DNA of 64,000 nucleotides from Limnanthes douglasii subsp. nivea (GCA_036936605.1 JAUPFV010000002.1:253477305-253541304); one strand, 5' to 3'; positions 1 to 12,928 are shown, counted from the stretch's first letter. Notes: a model not told the origin generated them from the sequence alone. Program-made: numbers and translations.

Positions 1-1235
1 CCTTCAAAATTTCTTCTGTCTGTTCTCATACATTTTTTAAAAAAATATATTAATAGCCATGACTAGAATATCCAAACCCTACGTTGATTTCGTGCCTAAA
101 ACAACAACCATCTTCACCAAGTCAAGTTCGTGGGCCAAAGTTGCTTGGTCCAACAAATTGTATCTTTGTTTCACGTCCACTAACCTTGCCAAGAGTCGCC
201 TATGGAAATCCAACCTATCATAGTGATTATCTATCAGGCGATTTATTGGAAAAAAGAGGAAGTTTCTAGCGCAGAAACTCATGAAGATGATACCATGATT
301 GAAAAGGCCAATATTGAAAAACTTGAAGGGTCGAAGAAGCTCCCCATCAAGTTTCTCAAAAGCTTCTCGCTCAAGCTCCCCCTAAGAAAGAGCCAACGAA
401 AGTTAAAAGGCACCATTGATGAGATCCAAGAAATTCCCGAGGCGGTTGGTTCCACAGAAGATAAAGCTATTGAACATGCCAAATCTTCACCAAAAAAGAT
501 AGTAACTGAATCTGAGTCTTCCCAGCTTCCACCAAATGATCTAGTCGTTCAAGATCATGAAGACAACATCCAAAATGCTGATTCTCTAACTTTGGTTTCT
601 TTTGAGCTTGGTTTTCGTCTAGCTCATTTGATATCCATCGAGTAGACAAATTTTATCTTCGTCTTTAAAAACTACTTCATTCCCCAGTTATTATTAGAAA
701 AAAGATGCAACACTTGTGGGACCAAAAAATTACTATAAATCTGAAGCTTCACTTGCAAAGTTAAGGATCGAGGAGCTTGAACAAAAATATTGTACGATTG
801 AGAAACAAGCCGATGCTATTTACAAAAACTGGACTTTGCGGAGGATTATATTATGATTATTGACAAATGTTGTCAAGAATAAAATGATATTTATTCCAAA
901 CAAAATTCCACTAAGGATAAGCTCATCGCAACTTATAAGGAGAGGAATGACAAGGCATCAGACTACTTTGCAACATACTTAAACGACTATGAAAATGTTG
1001 TAAAAGAGAAACAACTTATATTAGCCCAAGCTAAAAAGGATAAAGAAGTGGTCGATGAAGCTTAAGCTACTAAATTTTTGGATAAGTTGAACTCAAGGAA
1101 CACGACATTTAGATCCTGGTGATCAAGGAAATTCATGATCGCTACCCTGATTTGAACTTGGGTAGTTTCTATGAGCATGTTCCCGTCGAATATCGTCCTC
1201 CTGATGAAAGTAATTCCTCTAATTATTCAGGTTAA
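1..1235 (+). pseudogene. T1 antisense extra gene (aORF), 3' part
   Basis: This is the C-terminal part of the extra gene that Tat elements carry between pol and the 3' LTR, on the strand opposite to gag-pol. The stretch 202-645 is open and holds a lysine-rich segment (KSQRKLKG). Bases 720-1080 are broken but still read as charged, heptad-like sequence. The end is recognisable: YPDLNLGSF near 1140-1170, then an acidic/serine tail and a TAA stop at 1233-1235. The T7 copy has HFPDLNLGAM followed by an acidic tail at the same place. The upstream exons lie left of the window. Several stops make it non-functional. The product's function is unknown; in this family it is regarded as an accessory retrotransposon protein. 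Confidence 0.7.
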
Positions 1236-1257
1236 AGACTATAACCCATGTATTAAA

Positions 1258-1382
1258 GTCCTCATAAATTTCAAGGTAATTTTGTTGAAGCCCTCATATA
1301 TTTTAAGGCTATTTTGTTGAAGTACTCATAAATTTCAAGGCAATTTTGTTGAAGTTCTCATATTCTTCAATGCAATTTTGTG
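1258..1382. repeat. 32-bp minisatellite, about 4 copies (T1 3' region)
   Basis: The unit runs from GTCCTCATAAATTTC to TTTTGTTGAA and is 32 bp long. It is repeated about four times with the last copy truncated. It lies between the aORF stop and the pol end of T1. Confidence 0.85.
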
Positions 1383-1430
1383 TACTAAAATACATCGGAT
1401 TTTTAATTATGTCCTCATTATATTTTTAAT

Positions 1431-1769
1431 AATTAAAGACCAACTTTTGTTGGAATAGCCTTTAGGTCATATTGTTAAATTAAAGATCAACTTCTGTTGG
1501 AAGACCCTTTAAATCCAAAGATAAATATTTAAAGACCAAATTTTTGTTGAAGATCCTTTAGATCCAAGGTTAAATAATTAAAGATCAACTTTTGTTGGAA
1601 GATCCTTTAGATCCAAAGTTAAATACCTAAAGACCAACGTTTGTTAGAAGATCCTTTAGATCCAAAGTTAAATAGTTAAATACCAACTTTTGTTGGAAAA
1701 TCCTTTTAGATTCAAAGTTAAATAGTTAAAGACCAACTTTTGTTAGAAGATCCTTTAGATCTAAAATGC
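1431..1769. repeat. ~49-bp minisatellite, about 7 copies (T1 3' region)
   Basis: Seven diverged copies of a 47-50 bp unit whose core is AAAGACCAACTTTTGTTGGA followed by AGATCCTTTAGATCCAAAG. The unit contains a short inverted repeat (CAACTTTTGTTG). It is unrelated to the 32-bp array beside it. Bases 1770-1812 are AT-rich and end in a (TA)n run. Confidence 0.88.
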
Positions 1770-1812
1770 AGACAACACTTTTATGGAAAAGTTTATATAT
1801 ATATATATATAT

Positions 1813-1936
1813 GGCACCTCATTAAATCCTTCATCCGCCACTAGGGTAGGAAAGATTATGTATATATATATATAATCGGCTAATATGACACCTCATTAAA
1901 ACCTTCATCCGCCACTAGGGTAGGAAAGAGTATGCC
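1813..1936 (-). other. Duplicated conserved post-integrase block of T1
   Basis: Two copies (about 1813-1858 and 1886-1931) of a block with CCTCATTAAA, then CCTTCATCCGCCACTAGGG, then TAGGAAAGA, separated by a (TA)n run. On the minus strand this lies directly after the integrase stop. The younger element T7 has one copy of the same block, in matching orientation, at 48562-48612 directly after its integrase stop. Confidence 0.75.
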
Positions 1937-1972
1937 ATCGATATTTTGCATAAGAACACATATTTCTTATAC

Positions 1973-4900
1973 TCATTCTAAATATAATTTAAGATGTTCT
2001 ATATTCCACGGTTGTTTAAGACTTTTTCCTTCTTTATCCTTGATTTGATACGTTCCAGGCTTCACCTTTTCTGTTACCTCGTACGGGCCTTTCCAATTAG
2101 GTCATAACTTTCCGAGATGTTTTTCTTTGGTGTGAAGAAAACTTTTCCCTCAAACTTGATTTCAAACTTTAAATTCTATTCATTTAACTTTGAAAGCATA
2201 TTTACTCCTCATCAATGTTTAGTAATGTAACAAATGTATTTGTGCTCTCTTTTTTTCCACGATCAAACCCAACTCAATTTCCCTATTTTTATCTTTAGAC
2301 TCTTCAAAATATGTTGCAACATGATACGATCAGAAAATTTCCTCTGATGGTACTACTGCGTCTATTCCATACACCAATGCAAATGGACATTCAAAGTTGC
2401 TCTCCGAGGAGTTGTTCGATATGTCCAAAGAACTTCTTGCAAATATCTAGCCACTTTAGAGCCTTTCCTTCCAATTTTTTTCTTTAGACCATCAAGGATT
2501 GTTCGGTTAGTAACTTCAAATTTTCCATTTGCTTTCGGGTGAAAAGGAACCAAAAAGCATTGTTATATCCCATCAAGTCCCTATTGTCAAATTCAAGTGA
2601 TAAATCTAACTACATCTTTAGATTTTGTTCCAACTAATTGTTCTGTCTCGACCTTTGAGAAGTACTCTACTGCCACAAATATTATTTGTCATCCCCCAGA
2701 AGATACTAGTAAAGGTCCAACAAGATCAATACCCCATCGGTCATATGGCAATGCTTCAGATATACTTTCAAGAGAAACCCATGGTTTATGAATTATGTTG
2801 GCAAACCTTTGACAAATATCACACCTTTTGACCAACTATTTCTTATCGGCAGATATCGTAGGCCAATAGTACCCACCCAAAAATACTCTTCGAACTAAAG
2901 CTTTATACTCGTAATGCGTAGATCTTTCTTTGTCATGTAATTCCGGTAATATCATATGTGACTCATTTTTTGCCCAAACACCAGAGTAGAGGCCTGCTAA
3001 AAGATTTTTTGTACAAGAGTCCTCTGAGGACTATGTAACCATGAGACTTAAAACATATTTTTTTCGACAATAGCTTGTCAATTGGTACTTTATTGTTTTT
3101 TAAAAAGTCAATAATATCTAATCTCCAATCCTTTTCTTCGCAAATGGATATTTAAGGGTCCTCATCTACTATTCCAATCACATGCTTAGAGTTTTTTTAT
3201 AATTGAAGGGGTTTCTTTCGTAATAATCCATGGGTACTCATCAGAATATGAAGGTTTCTAAAGAGTGTGCCATAGAATTTTCTTCTCTTCGAACATGTTC
3301 GTACCTGACATTTTTGAAAGATAAAGTTAAATCCGTTAGCGCGTTTAAATATTTCACTAGATGATCCTTTCAATCCTTGGATTTCCCAGATGCATGATTA
3401 ACAAAAAGTTGTGAATCCCTTAGTAACTTGACATTTTTAGCCCGACAAATTTGTGCAAGCCTCAATCCTGCTAAAGTCGCTTTGTATTCTTCCTCGTTAT
3501 TTGTTTCTTTGAAACCAAAATGGATAGCATGGTACATAGCAATTCCTTAAGAGCCTAATTTTACACCAGCTCCACTTCCTGATATACTTGATCCCCCATA
3601 TGTTCGGATCACCCTTTCTGTTCAAAAAATCTTCTTCATCAATTTATATGTCTGATTGTTGATAATGAAACTGTACTAAGAAATCTGGTAGAACTTACGC
3701 TTTGATTGCGGTTATTCGTTCAAATTCAATATCAAAATCTCCTAATTTAACCGATTACTTGGTCATTCTTCTTTAAATATCATGCCTTTTAAGCAAGTTT
3801 TTTTAATGGAAACGATGTTCGTAGAATAATAAAATGAGCTTGAAAATAGGGTCTCATTTTCCTAGCAGCAATTACTAGTGTAAGAGCCAATTTTTCTAGT
3901 TTCAAATATCATTTTTATGAATCCAAAAAACTTTTACTGATGTAGTACACTTATCTTGGGATGTTCTCTTCTTCTTGAATTAGCACGACACTTACAGTAT
4001 AATCTAACACTACTATATTAACATATAATTTCTCCCTCATAAAAGGTTTTGTGAAAATTTGTGGAGATGAAAGTTATTATTTAATTTGATGAAAAGCCTT
4101 ACAACATTCCTTTGTCCAATTTAAATAATTCGCTTGTCTCAATACTGGGAAAAATAAGCACATTTATCTGAAGAACAATAAATAAATCTATTCAACGCTG
4201 CCAACTGACCCGTTAATATTTGGACTTCTTTTATATTCCGACAGGGTGTCATAGTAGTTAAAGCTTTTGATTGTGCTCCTTCAGCTTGAATCCCTTTTTC
4301 ACTAACTATATATCAGAGGAATTTTCATGATTGAACCTCAAACGTATCGTCAATATATACTTCAATATTTCTCCCAATTTGTGCCTCGAAAGTTTTATTC
4401 ACCAAATGCTGATAGGTTGCCCTTGCATTTTTAACGAAAAAGACATCACTTTATCACAGTGCAAACCCCTTCCAGTGATAAACGAAATGTTTTCCTCATC
4501 CCCCGGATCCATCTTGATCTGATTATACCATGCATAAGCATCCATAAAAAAATATTAATCAATTTCTTGATATGGGGTCTACCAACTGATCTATCTGTGG
4601 GATTGGGAAATGATCTTTTGCACAAGCCATGTTTAAGTCTGTTAAATATACACACATTCGTCATTTTCCATTTTTTTACCAACACTAGATTTGCCGCCCA
4701 TAATAGATATTGAGATTCTCGAATGTGCCCTACTCTGGATAAACAATCTAACTCTGCCACTATTGCCTCCAAATATCCTTGAGAAAAAAGGCGTTCTTTT
4801 TTATATCATTGGTCACACATTACTCTTGATTGCTAGCTTATGGAAAATTATTTTAGCAGAGACCCCGGTCATATCCTCAGAACATCAAGCAAGCATATCT

Positions 4901-5600
4901 AACTTGGTAGATAAAAAATCAATTAATATTTCTCTTAAACTTGGAGATAATTTCGTACCAATTTTTAAAACTTTACCACTTGGATACGTATAATCCTCAT
5001 AATTCTCATCAGGAACCAAAAGTCGGGGGACTCCATAGGATCATTGATAGGATTAGGGTATGAAGAAGTCCCCGGTAACTGTTATGATTTTTCTAATTCA
5101 TTCCCTCGAACTTTCTTGGAAGATAAAGCAATTTAATAACATTCTCTTGTCATTTTTTGGCTACTTCTAACTATCCCAATATTATTCCCTCCAACATACT
5201 TTAAACATTGATGGACGGTAGATATTACAGCATGCATCTTGGATAACGAGGATCTTCCAAAAATAGCATTGTAAGATGTTGGTACATCTACCATAATGAA
5301 TAATATAGCAACTTCTTTTTTAAATGGCCCTCGACCCAACTCAACCACACATTTAAATTCTCCAACAACTTCAGTTTTCACTCCTGTTAATCCCACAATA
5401 GTTTAATCTGATCTTCGGATCATAGGATGTCAATCTTGTTATAAGAACTCGTGAATAAAATGTTGGCAGAGATGCCCGTGTCAATCAAAACCCTTTGCAC
5501 CTGATCACCAGTTATTCCTGCTGCAATCACTACTGCATCTTCATGTGGCCCTGCCATCTTTCTCATATCATCATCTTGAAAAACAATTAGAAAAATATTT
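1973..5600 (-). pseudogene. T1 pol (protease-RT-RNase H-integrase), decayed
   Basis: Read leftwards on the minus strand, the Tat pol domains occur in order. Protease-region sequence lies near 5600-5130 (for example GRGPFKKEVAILF and HQCLKYVGG in 5396-5133). Reverse transcriptase is near 4950-3950 (RVGHIRES then NLVLVKK in 4772-4446). The RNase H region is near 3900-3640. The second, archaeal-type RNase H is near 3640-3300 (GGSSISGSGAGVKLG and NNEEEYKATLAGLRLAQ can be read). Integrase is near 3250-1973 (PFHPKANG, VTNRTILDGL, LQEVLWTYRTTPR in 2553-2362; the end reads WNIEHLKLYLE then TGA at 1975-1973). Many frameshifts and stops are present. Two RNase H domains in tandem are a hallmark of the Tat lineage. 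Confidence 0.85.
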
Positions 5601-7300
5601 CGATATAAATGCGTCGAGGCGTCTGCTTCAAGTTATGTAGTAAGACTAAATATGTGCCTCTTCCAAGAGTTGTTCGAACTACAACAATATCACCCTCAAA
5701 AATTTCCAAAGACTCAAAAAATGCACATAAATCACTAATATTTTTTCTTGGAATAATCTCTTCGACAATACTAATATCATTTCTTCCCTCTTTTGGATCC
5801 AAATAATCTTTTGCAATATCGAAAGAATCAATCTCCTCAGAAATAACCAACGCACGTTTTTCCTTTGGTACTTTTTCAATTGCCGGATTAAGAATGTTTC
5901 TTTACAAAGTTGGTTAGCTTCTCATTCTCGATTAATGCTTGTATTTATTGTTTCAATGCCACACACTCCTTCATCGCATGCCCAACATCTTCATGATACT
6001 TACAGTATCTATTTTTTATATTTTCCTTCGAAGTTTGTATAGGGAAAATCTTACGAAATTGTACTTGATTCCAAATTTTATCAAATATTGTTGCAACACA
6101 CTCGGTTAAATCCGTAAAATGAGTTGGACGAATCCATTTATTAGACATTGGCATAAAACTTTGTTGTGTGCTATATGTTTGTTGGTTTACTCTAGGCCTT
6201 GGAGGAAACTGACTTGATACTTTAAGTGACACATTAGTTTGAGTAAGTTCGGTTGTAACAAGAGATCTTTGGATCTTATTCTGCTATAATTGATCACTGA
6301 AACCTATTTCTAAGGCTTGAGTCTCTTCCACGAATATTGTTTTTTCAACTTAATCAAGTATATCCCCAAATGTTATTGCTTGTCTTTCAGCCACAGTATC
6401 CTTCAATATCCCTGGGAGAAGTTACATTCGAAAAGGTGCCAAATCCATGGGATCTTCACAAAATTCGATATCAGTTTTTACTTTGATGAAACGGTTGGTA
6501 TAATCTTTAAAACTTTCACCAAAAAATTTCCTAAAGTATATTATAGTATCACCATTAGCTCGAACGTTTTACTCCCCACAAAGAGTTGTCGGAAAAAATT
6601 CCAAAACATATCAAAGTTTTTTATATAACCCCGCGGAAGTCGGTTACACCACTTTAAAGCAGCCCCTTTAAATGTTTGGGAGAAATCCCTACAAGGTAAC
6701 TTGTCATCATCATCAAAACTAATCATAATATTTTTAAATTGTTAAATATGACTATCAGGATCTTGTGTTCCATCGTACTTTTTCAACTTATAAATGTCAA
6801 AGTGTTTTGTTAAATTGCAGAAAGTATCTCCGATGACAAAGGAGATGGCCTCCAATTATGACCAACTCTGTAAACATTAGATCTGGCTCTTCATTTGCTA
6901 CAGTATACATTTTCAGAATGAATTATGTACTGATTGCTCACTCAATATTCAAAATTCTGGCTACCCGACGGATTTTGAGTGTAAATATTTTCTTTCTTAG
7001 TATGGCCCTCAAAGCCTTGCATATTTCTCCTCGAATCTTTTATCTGATAAGTCACTCGATACTATTTTCTATGTTTCCTCGAATATAATTTGTTGGTACT
7101 CTTCTCCTGACGATAAACTCGTTATCGGGAAGATTCATTTGAGTCATATAGTGAATAATCACTTGACTCTGATGGTTCATATTGATGCATGGGCTTTACT
7201 TTCCTTCTCGGATAATTGCGACTGCATCTCACAATCTTATCTTTCTTATTGTCAACTCGGCGGTTGTCATCCAGTTCTTCTTTCTCAATTCATTTTCCCT
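5601..7300 (-). pseudogene. T1 gag, decayed
   Basis: Minus-strand gag remnant. Bases 6726-6541 encode the capsid-type core (DDDDKLPCRDF, LKWCNRLPRGYIKNFDMFW), matching T7 gag (DNDDKLLCREF, SKWYNRLPQGCIKNFGMFW). Bases 6232-5945 encode the proline-rich linker, NKWIRPTHFTDLTECVATIF and a zinc-knuckle-like segment RYCKYHEDVGHAMKEC, spaced C-x2-H-x4-H-x4-C. Frames are interrupted. The N-terminus towards 7300 is inferred only from position. Confidence 0.75.
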
Positions 7301-7596
7301 TCGAACCTCTGATCAAATTTTCTTGAAGGCCATCGCATCGTCTCTTTCATAATTTAAATCTTCAATTTCTTCTAGAAGTTCTTTTCTTCTAGCCACCAAA
7401 ATAGACTCTTTCAAAATCTCACCAGCATATTGATCGTCATGGTGCTGATCAACCTCCATGTTATTACCAACGACGTTCCCTTCGAATTCTTTTCAGTTAT
7501 CAAACCATTATTCATATATAATTCTTCTCGAATTTCCATCATTAGTTTTTCAAAACTTTAACAAGGTTTTGGAAGGCAATTTCGTGTGTCAAATCG

Positions 7597-7616
7597 TTTC
7601 CCACAGATGGCGCTAA
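7597..7616 (-). other. T1 primer-binding site
   Basis: On the minus strand this reads TAGCGCCATCTGTGGGAAAC, close to T7's TTGGCGCCGTCTGTGGGAAC. It lies directly beside a TG dinucleotide (7617) that starts the LTR when read on the plus strand. Confidence 0.75.
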
Positions 7617-7950
7617 TGGAAGTTCCGAAAATCCTAGGAGGAGGTTTGTGAGTAAAATAATGTTTGGAATGGCATATTTGATATATCAGCTATTATATAA
7701 GAGTTTTAGAGAGAAGCTCCACATTGTAGAGAGACAAAATCACAACTAATCATTAATCAATATCATTTACTCAAAAAAGGTGGTGTACTTTACAGTATAT
7801 TTGTAGGATCCCACGTACCAAAACAAATTAATAGCTGAGGTCCCTTCTTCAAGTTTATTGTTCGGTATAAATTAGCTCTCTTATATTATGCTCCTAAAAG
7901 CCGTTTTTATGTCAAATTACACCCCAAATTTATCAAAGTCTTCTAATAAC
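7617..7950 (-). mobile_element. T1 5' LTR (right edge not resolved)
   Basis: The inner edge (TGGAAGTTCC at 7617) is fixed by the adjacent primer-binding site. The outer edge is only a guess from the 225-360 bp LTR lengths of its relatives here. The partner 3' LTR would lie left of base 1. Confidence 0.4.
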
Positions 7951-8808
7951 TTGATTCCTCTCTCATTAAAATCAACCGACATATGACTTGATTACTATGA
8001 ATCAAAATTACATTTTATCCTTCAGTAATCTTTTGCTATATATTTTGTATGTTCTTCATTTCTAAATGGCTTAAAACTTTGATTAAGGTGCAATTTTTCG
8101 AATGATAAAATCACGCCATTTACTGCACGTATGGATCAAAGTTAACTGGTCCAATATAAAAAAATAACTAGTAATAAAACTTAATGAACCAATAATAACA
8201 GGCTATGAAAACTTAAAAAAAAAAGTGTTGGAATTAGGGAGTTTGATCGGACAAAAAATAATATATAATGAAAATATCAACTATTAAAAGTCAATTAAAA
8301 CTATATAATACATATATAACTTATATTCTAATATATTTTAATCATTTTTTCAAATCATTACTAATTCTATTTAACACTTACTAGATCTATCAATGGTTAG
8401 GTGATTAATAACCAAATTTAGTGTTATAAAAGTATGTCAATATAACAAATAGAAGCGTCCAAGTTAGTAAAAGCCGAATTGGTGTATTTCTGTTTATGGC
8501 ATTGTAAATTCAGCATTGTATTTACTGACTTTAAGTTGTTATTTAGTTACATCTAATAAAAATATTCTTTGCACTTCTTGCTCATTTCCTAATATGTACA
8601 GGGCTACGTAATAAAACTTGGTTAATCAAATTAAAACATGAAACACTAGAAAATAGAATGTAACTTTTTGGAACCACGAAAACAAAAAGCGACATTGAAG
8701 GGAAAAAAACACTCGTACGGTATATAATTAAATTCTAAATTATCATTAGAACTCACCAAAGATATTGGGAGTAATGGTAGACTTTTTCATAAGATAACAG
8801 TTGAAACC
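7951..8808. other. AT-rich spacer downstream of the MYB gene
   Basis: No coding sequence or named repeat is seen. The part nearest 8800 should hold the 3' UTR of the MYB gene. Confidence 0.5.
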
Positions 8809-10436
8809 CTAGAACGCTGGAGAACCAGAAGTAAAACCACTGACTAGGTTTAGCAAACAATCCCAGTAGTTGAAGGCCTCCTCGCCTGAGCCATTACCAA
8901 CATCATTGATGCTCTCATTTAAGGTGCCTGATCCAACACCGTTGATATTGATATCATTATCACATGCAAACACGACATCTTCAAACCATAACCCAGTTTT
9001 ACCCTCATTAATATAGGCCGGCTGGTACATCGTGGGAGAGTTGTAGATTGGAGCAGCCATAGATGAGTTGTTTCCGAGTGTGCTCAAATTATTTTGATTA
9101 ATTTGGTATCCAGTTGGGGTTACCAGACCAGAGTCGTCCAAAAGGGAGGTTGGAGATTCAAGAAGCTTAACTTGGTTGGTAGTCATGGTGGACGCTGTGA
9201 ACATACAGGATACGATTCCTTGCCAGGCTTTTAGGACGTCCAAGCACGGTGGCCTTATTCTCTCGCCAATTCGTCTCACTGAAGAACAGTGGGGAAGCTA
9301 CAAACATAAACTATAGGTCATTATTCTTTTATTTTTGACAAAAGTTGGACCTCATAGACAATTAAAAAAATTGAAATCAATATTTCAAAAATACCTCGGA
9401 GATATAATATCCAAGTGATAATAATGGTATAATAATTTTTGTCTTAATAATTGACAAATTAGTAGACATTTACAAATTAATTGATCCGCTTTTTATATAT
9501 ATATATATATATCCATGGAGGCCAAGATTTTATTACCTTGTCATCTGCTGATGCCGGAGTTGGTAATACTGTTAGTTTAGATTCGCGAACCAGTCTTGCT
9601 TCAGTTTCTAGTCGGGTGTGTTCCCACTGAGCAGTGTGCCTTAGGTTTGCTGTGTCGTGGCTCGCAGAGCTGAGAATGTCAGCTCTGGGCTTGTGTGTAA
9701 CAGGGTCGATTCCCATCTTTACCAGTCTCTTTTTCAGATGTGTGTTCCAGTGATTTTTTATTTCGTTGTCTGTTCTCTTCGACAAGTGTGTCGCGATGAC
9801 AGACCACCTAAATTTAAAAAATCAAACATCACAGTAGGGAATTATAAATGAAGCGACTCATTGGCAATTTATTTACTTCTAAATATTAAATCGAGAAATC
9901 AACTAGTTAGTACATATATTAATCAATGTGATTTATCCAAAAAAGTTGTAAAGTAGATTTAAATAATGTCCAGATCTTTGTTAAATCAACAAATGTATAT
10001 CAAGAAATAACTACAATTCGTTCGAGAAATGACCTGTTACCAAGAAGAGCATGGAGTTGAATAATGGTTTGGTCCTCTTGTGGAGTGAACTTTCCTCGTT
10101 TGATATCAGGCCTCAGGTAGTTTATCCACCTCAGTCTGCAGCTTTTTCCACATCTTTTAAGTCCTACACATGCAATGTTTTATTTATTAAGCTATATAAC
10201 ACATAAAATATATATAGTTATTAATTCAGGTTAAGAAATTAAGATTAGTCAGAATTAAGGCTATTCTAGATTAATTTTCTTTATAAAAGGGTTATTTATT
10301 AACCAGCTTTTGCAGGCAAAGCTCCCCAGGTTCCATGGCCGTGATGTTGAACGTAAGCCATAAGCATATTATCTTCTTCCGCTGTCCATGGTCCTTTCCT
10401 CAAACCCTTCGGCTTACAACAAGGTGTTCTACCCAT
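8809..10436 (-). CDS. R2R3-MYB transcription factor, MIXTA-like (subgroup 9)
   Basis: Four exons: 10436-10304, 10163-10034, 9807-9537 and 9297-8809. Together they give 1023 bp (340 residues plus TAG). Exons 1 and 2 are 133 and 130 bp, the classic R2R3-MYB sizes, and all junctions are GT-AG. R2 has W17, W37 and W57; R3 has F70, W89 and W108. Residues 147-166 (AQWE...[10 protein letters not shown]) match the subgroup 9 signature. CLDVLKAWQ (196-204), LLESPTS (223-229) and a C-terminal [10 protein letters not shown] also fit MIXTA-like proteins, which control epidermal cell shape and cuticle in other plants. It should act as a nuclear DNA-binding activator. Intron 3 (9536-9298) carries a (TA)n run; retaining it would truncate the protein after about 198 residues. 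The reading frame is intact, so it is probably functional. Confidence 0.92.
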
Positions 10437-10500
10437 TCAATCTAGCGAGAGAAAGTGAAAGACTAACACTAATAGGTTTAGCTTTTGATACTAAAACCAT

Positions 10501-10511
10501 GTCTTTATATA
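10501..10511 (-). promoter_or_regulatory. Candidate TATA box of the MYB gene
   Basis: TATATAAAG on the minus strand, about 65-75 bp upstream of the ATG at 10436. This spacing suits a short 5' UTR. Confidence 0.55.
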
Positions 10512-10952
10512 TAAGTAACTATATAAAAGTTGACGTTAGATATGGCCCATCCCATTTGATTACAGTTCCGTCGTGGTCCCGCCATAGCTAATTTAATTTA
10601 GGAAATTATATTATAAGCACATCTCACAAATGAAAAAAATGTGATATAATACTCAAACAATAATTTATTCTTGTTTAATACTCATTAAACCTATATAACT
10701 TAATCGAAATCCATTTTTTTAATATTTTAAATACCTATTTTTCATCACCAACCACGTATCTAATTTTAATTTTTGAATCAATTTTTTTTTTTAATTTTTA
10801 ATTTTTATTTTATCTTCAAAAGTATCCATATTTTTCAAACCGGAATTCAGACAAAAAAATCGAAAATACCATCGCTTTTGTTTTTTTTAAAACGAACAAA
10901 ACTAGATTCATTGGTATATTTTTTTATTTAAGAAAAAACAATTCTCTAGAAC
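10512..10952. other. MYB upstream region
   Basis: AT-rich sequence between the MYB promoter and the minisatellite. It includes poly-T/poly-A tracts at 10780-10900. No gene is seen. Confidence 0.5.
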
Positions 10953-12115
10953 CATGAGAGTTGGGTACATTTTTATCATGAGAGTTATGTACATTTTTAA
11001 CCATTAGAGTTCTGTAAATTTTTAACCATGAGAGTTCTCTACATTTTTAACCATACGAGTTGTGTACATTTTAACCATGAGACGTCTGTACATTTTTAAC
11101 TATGAGACGTCTATACATTTTTAACAATGAGAGTTCTATATATTATGTTTCGAACAATGAGAGTTATGTACATTTTTAACCATGCGATTTTATTAAATAT
11201 TAAATATGAGAGTTCTTTATTACATTTCTACCATTCGAGTTTTGTACATTTTTAACGGTGGGAGTTCTGTACATTTTTAACCATAAGAGTTTTGTATATT
11301 TTTATCATGAGAGTTATTGAATATAAAACATGAGAATTCTTCATTATAATCAAAACGTGAGAGTTTTGTACATTTTTAAGCATGAGAGTTTTTTACATTT
11401 TTAACCATAAGAAATCGGTATATTTTTAACCATAAGACTTTTGTACATTTTTAACCATGAGAGTTATTCACATTTTTAACCATGTGAGTTATGTACATTT
11501 TTAACTATGCAAGTTTATTGAATATTAAACAAAAGAGTTCTTCATTATAATCCAATCATGAGAAAAATGTATATTTTTAACCATGAGAGTTTTGTACATT
11601 TTTAAAAATGAGAGTTCTGTACATTTTTAACCATAAGAGTTTTGTATATGTTTATCATGAGAGTTATTGAATATAAAACATGAGAATTCTTCATTATAAT
11701 CAAAACGTGAGAGTTTTGTACATTTTTAAGCATGAGAGTTTTGTACATTTCTAACCATAAGAAATCTGTATATTTTTAAGCATAAAACTTCTGTACATTT
11801 TTAACCATGAGAGTTCTTCACATTTTTAACCATGAGAGTTCTTCACATTTTTAACCATGAGAGTTATGTACATTATGTTTCCAACCATGAGAGTTATGTA
11901 CATTTTTAACTATGCAGGTTTATTGAATATTAAACAAAAGAGTTCTTCATTATAATCCAATCATGAGAGTTCTGTATATTGTTAACAAACAGAGTTCTCC
12001 ATATTTTTAACCAACAGAGTTCTCCATATTTTTAACCATGAGAGTTTTGTATATTATGTTTCCAACCATGAGAATTTTGTACATTTTTAACTATGGGAAT
12101 TTATTGAGTATTAAA
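10953..12115. repeat. ~25-bp minisatellite with 350-bp higher-order repeat
   Basis: Roughly 45 copies of a 25-bp unit with the core CATGAGAGTTNTGTACATTTTTAAC (N marks the variable base). Variants include TTATTGAATATTAAAC and GAGTTCTTCATTATAATC segments. A long variant string starting near 11283 recurs near 11633, which gives a 350-bp (14-unit) higher-order period. The array starts about 0.5 kb upstream of the MYB ATG. Confidence 0.9.
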
Positions 12116-12928
12116 AGATCCATTTAACATTTTTATTTACTATCTAAGATTATACTATATTTCACGATTTTTTGTTTTTTTTTCACTATATTTTTTTTTG
12201 ATTTACCGGGGATTATGACGATTCAACTTATTGAATCTTTTTTTTATGAGTTTATTTTCTTCTTATATTTTGATTTTATGGTTGATTTCAGTTGATTATT
12301 TTGTTAATTTTGAATCTATTTCATCTTTAAACTCGATTTTAGAATTTTCTTTATTGGTAAAATTTAGTTAAAACATTTGATTGAGTTAGGTTTTACTTGT
12401 TTTTGCAGTTTTTATTTCTTAAAACCTATAAACTTCGGGTACATATTCGAGTAAGAGATTTTTTTTTACGCCTAAACCCGGATACACATTGATAATTTAT
12501 TTTTCTATTAATATTTTCTTATAAATAAGTATCCAATGAAAAGTTAAAAAAAACTAGTATATTAAAATAATAATCATAATAATAATATACTGAATATAAA
12601 CTCTTAAATTTGATAACAAAACTAAAAATATAAATTTATAAAACATATTTATTATTTACAATTCATATTTTTTTAATTTTTTAATAAATTATATATGTTT
12701 TTTAAATACATATATTTATTACAAAAATTATAAAATCAACTTTAGCGTTTAAATATAAAATAATATATTTCAAAAAAATATATTGTATCTAATTAAAAAT
12801 TACTTTGTTATCAATTAATCATTATATAATAGCTAATTCTTTTTCTTAATTTAATAATGATAGTACTTGTGTTATAGTAAAAATAAATGCATGTTTTATA
12901 AAATTGGAGTATCAAATTTGATATAGAG
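12116..12928. other. AT-rich spacer, no gene seen
   Basis: Very AT-rich with poly-T and poly-A tracts. Small open frames here have no recognisable content. Confidence 0.5.

Noticed and set aside
10953..12115. Regularly spaced repeats resembling a CRISPR array
   Set aside because: Units are contiguous and variable with no unique spacers or cas genes, and the sequence is from a plant nuclear-type region.
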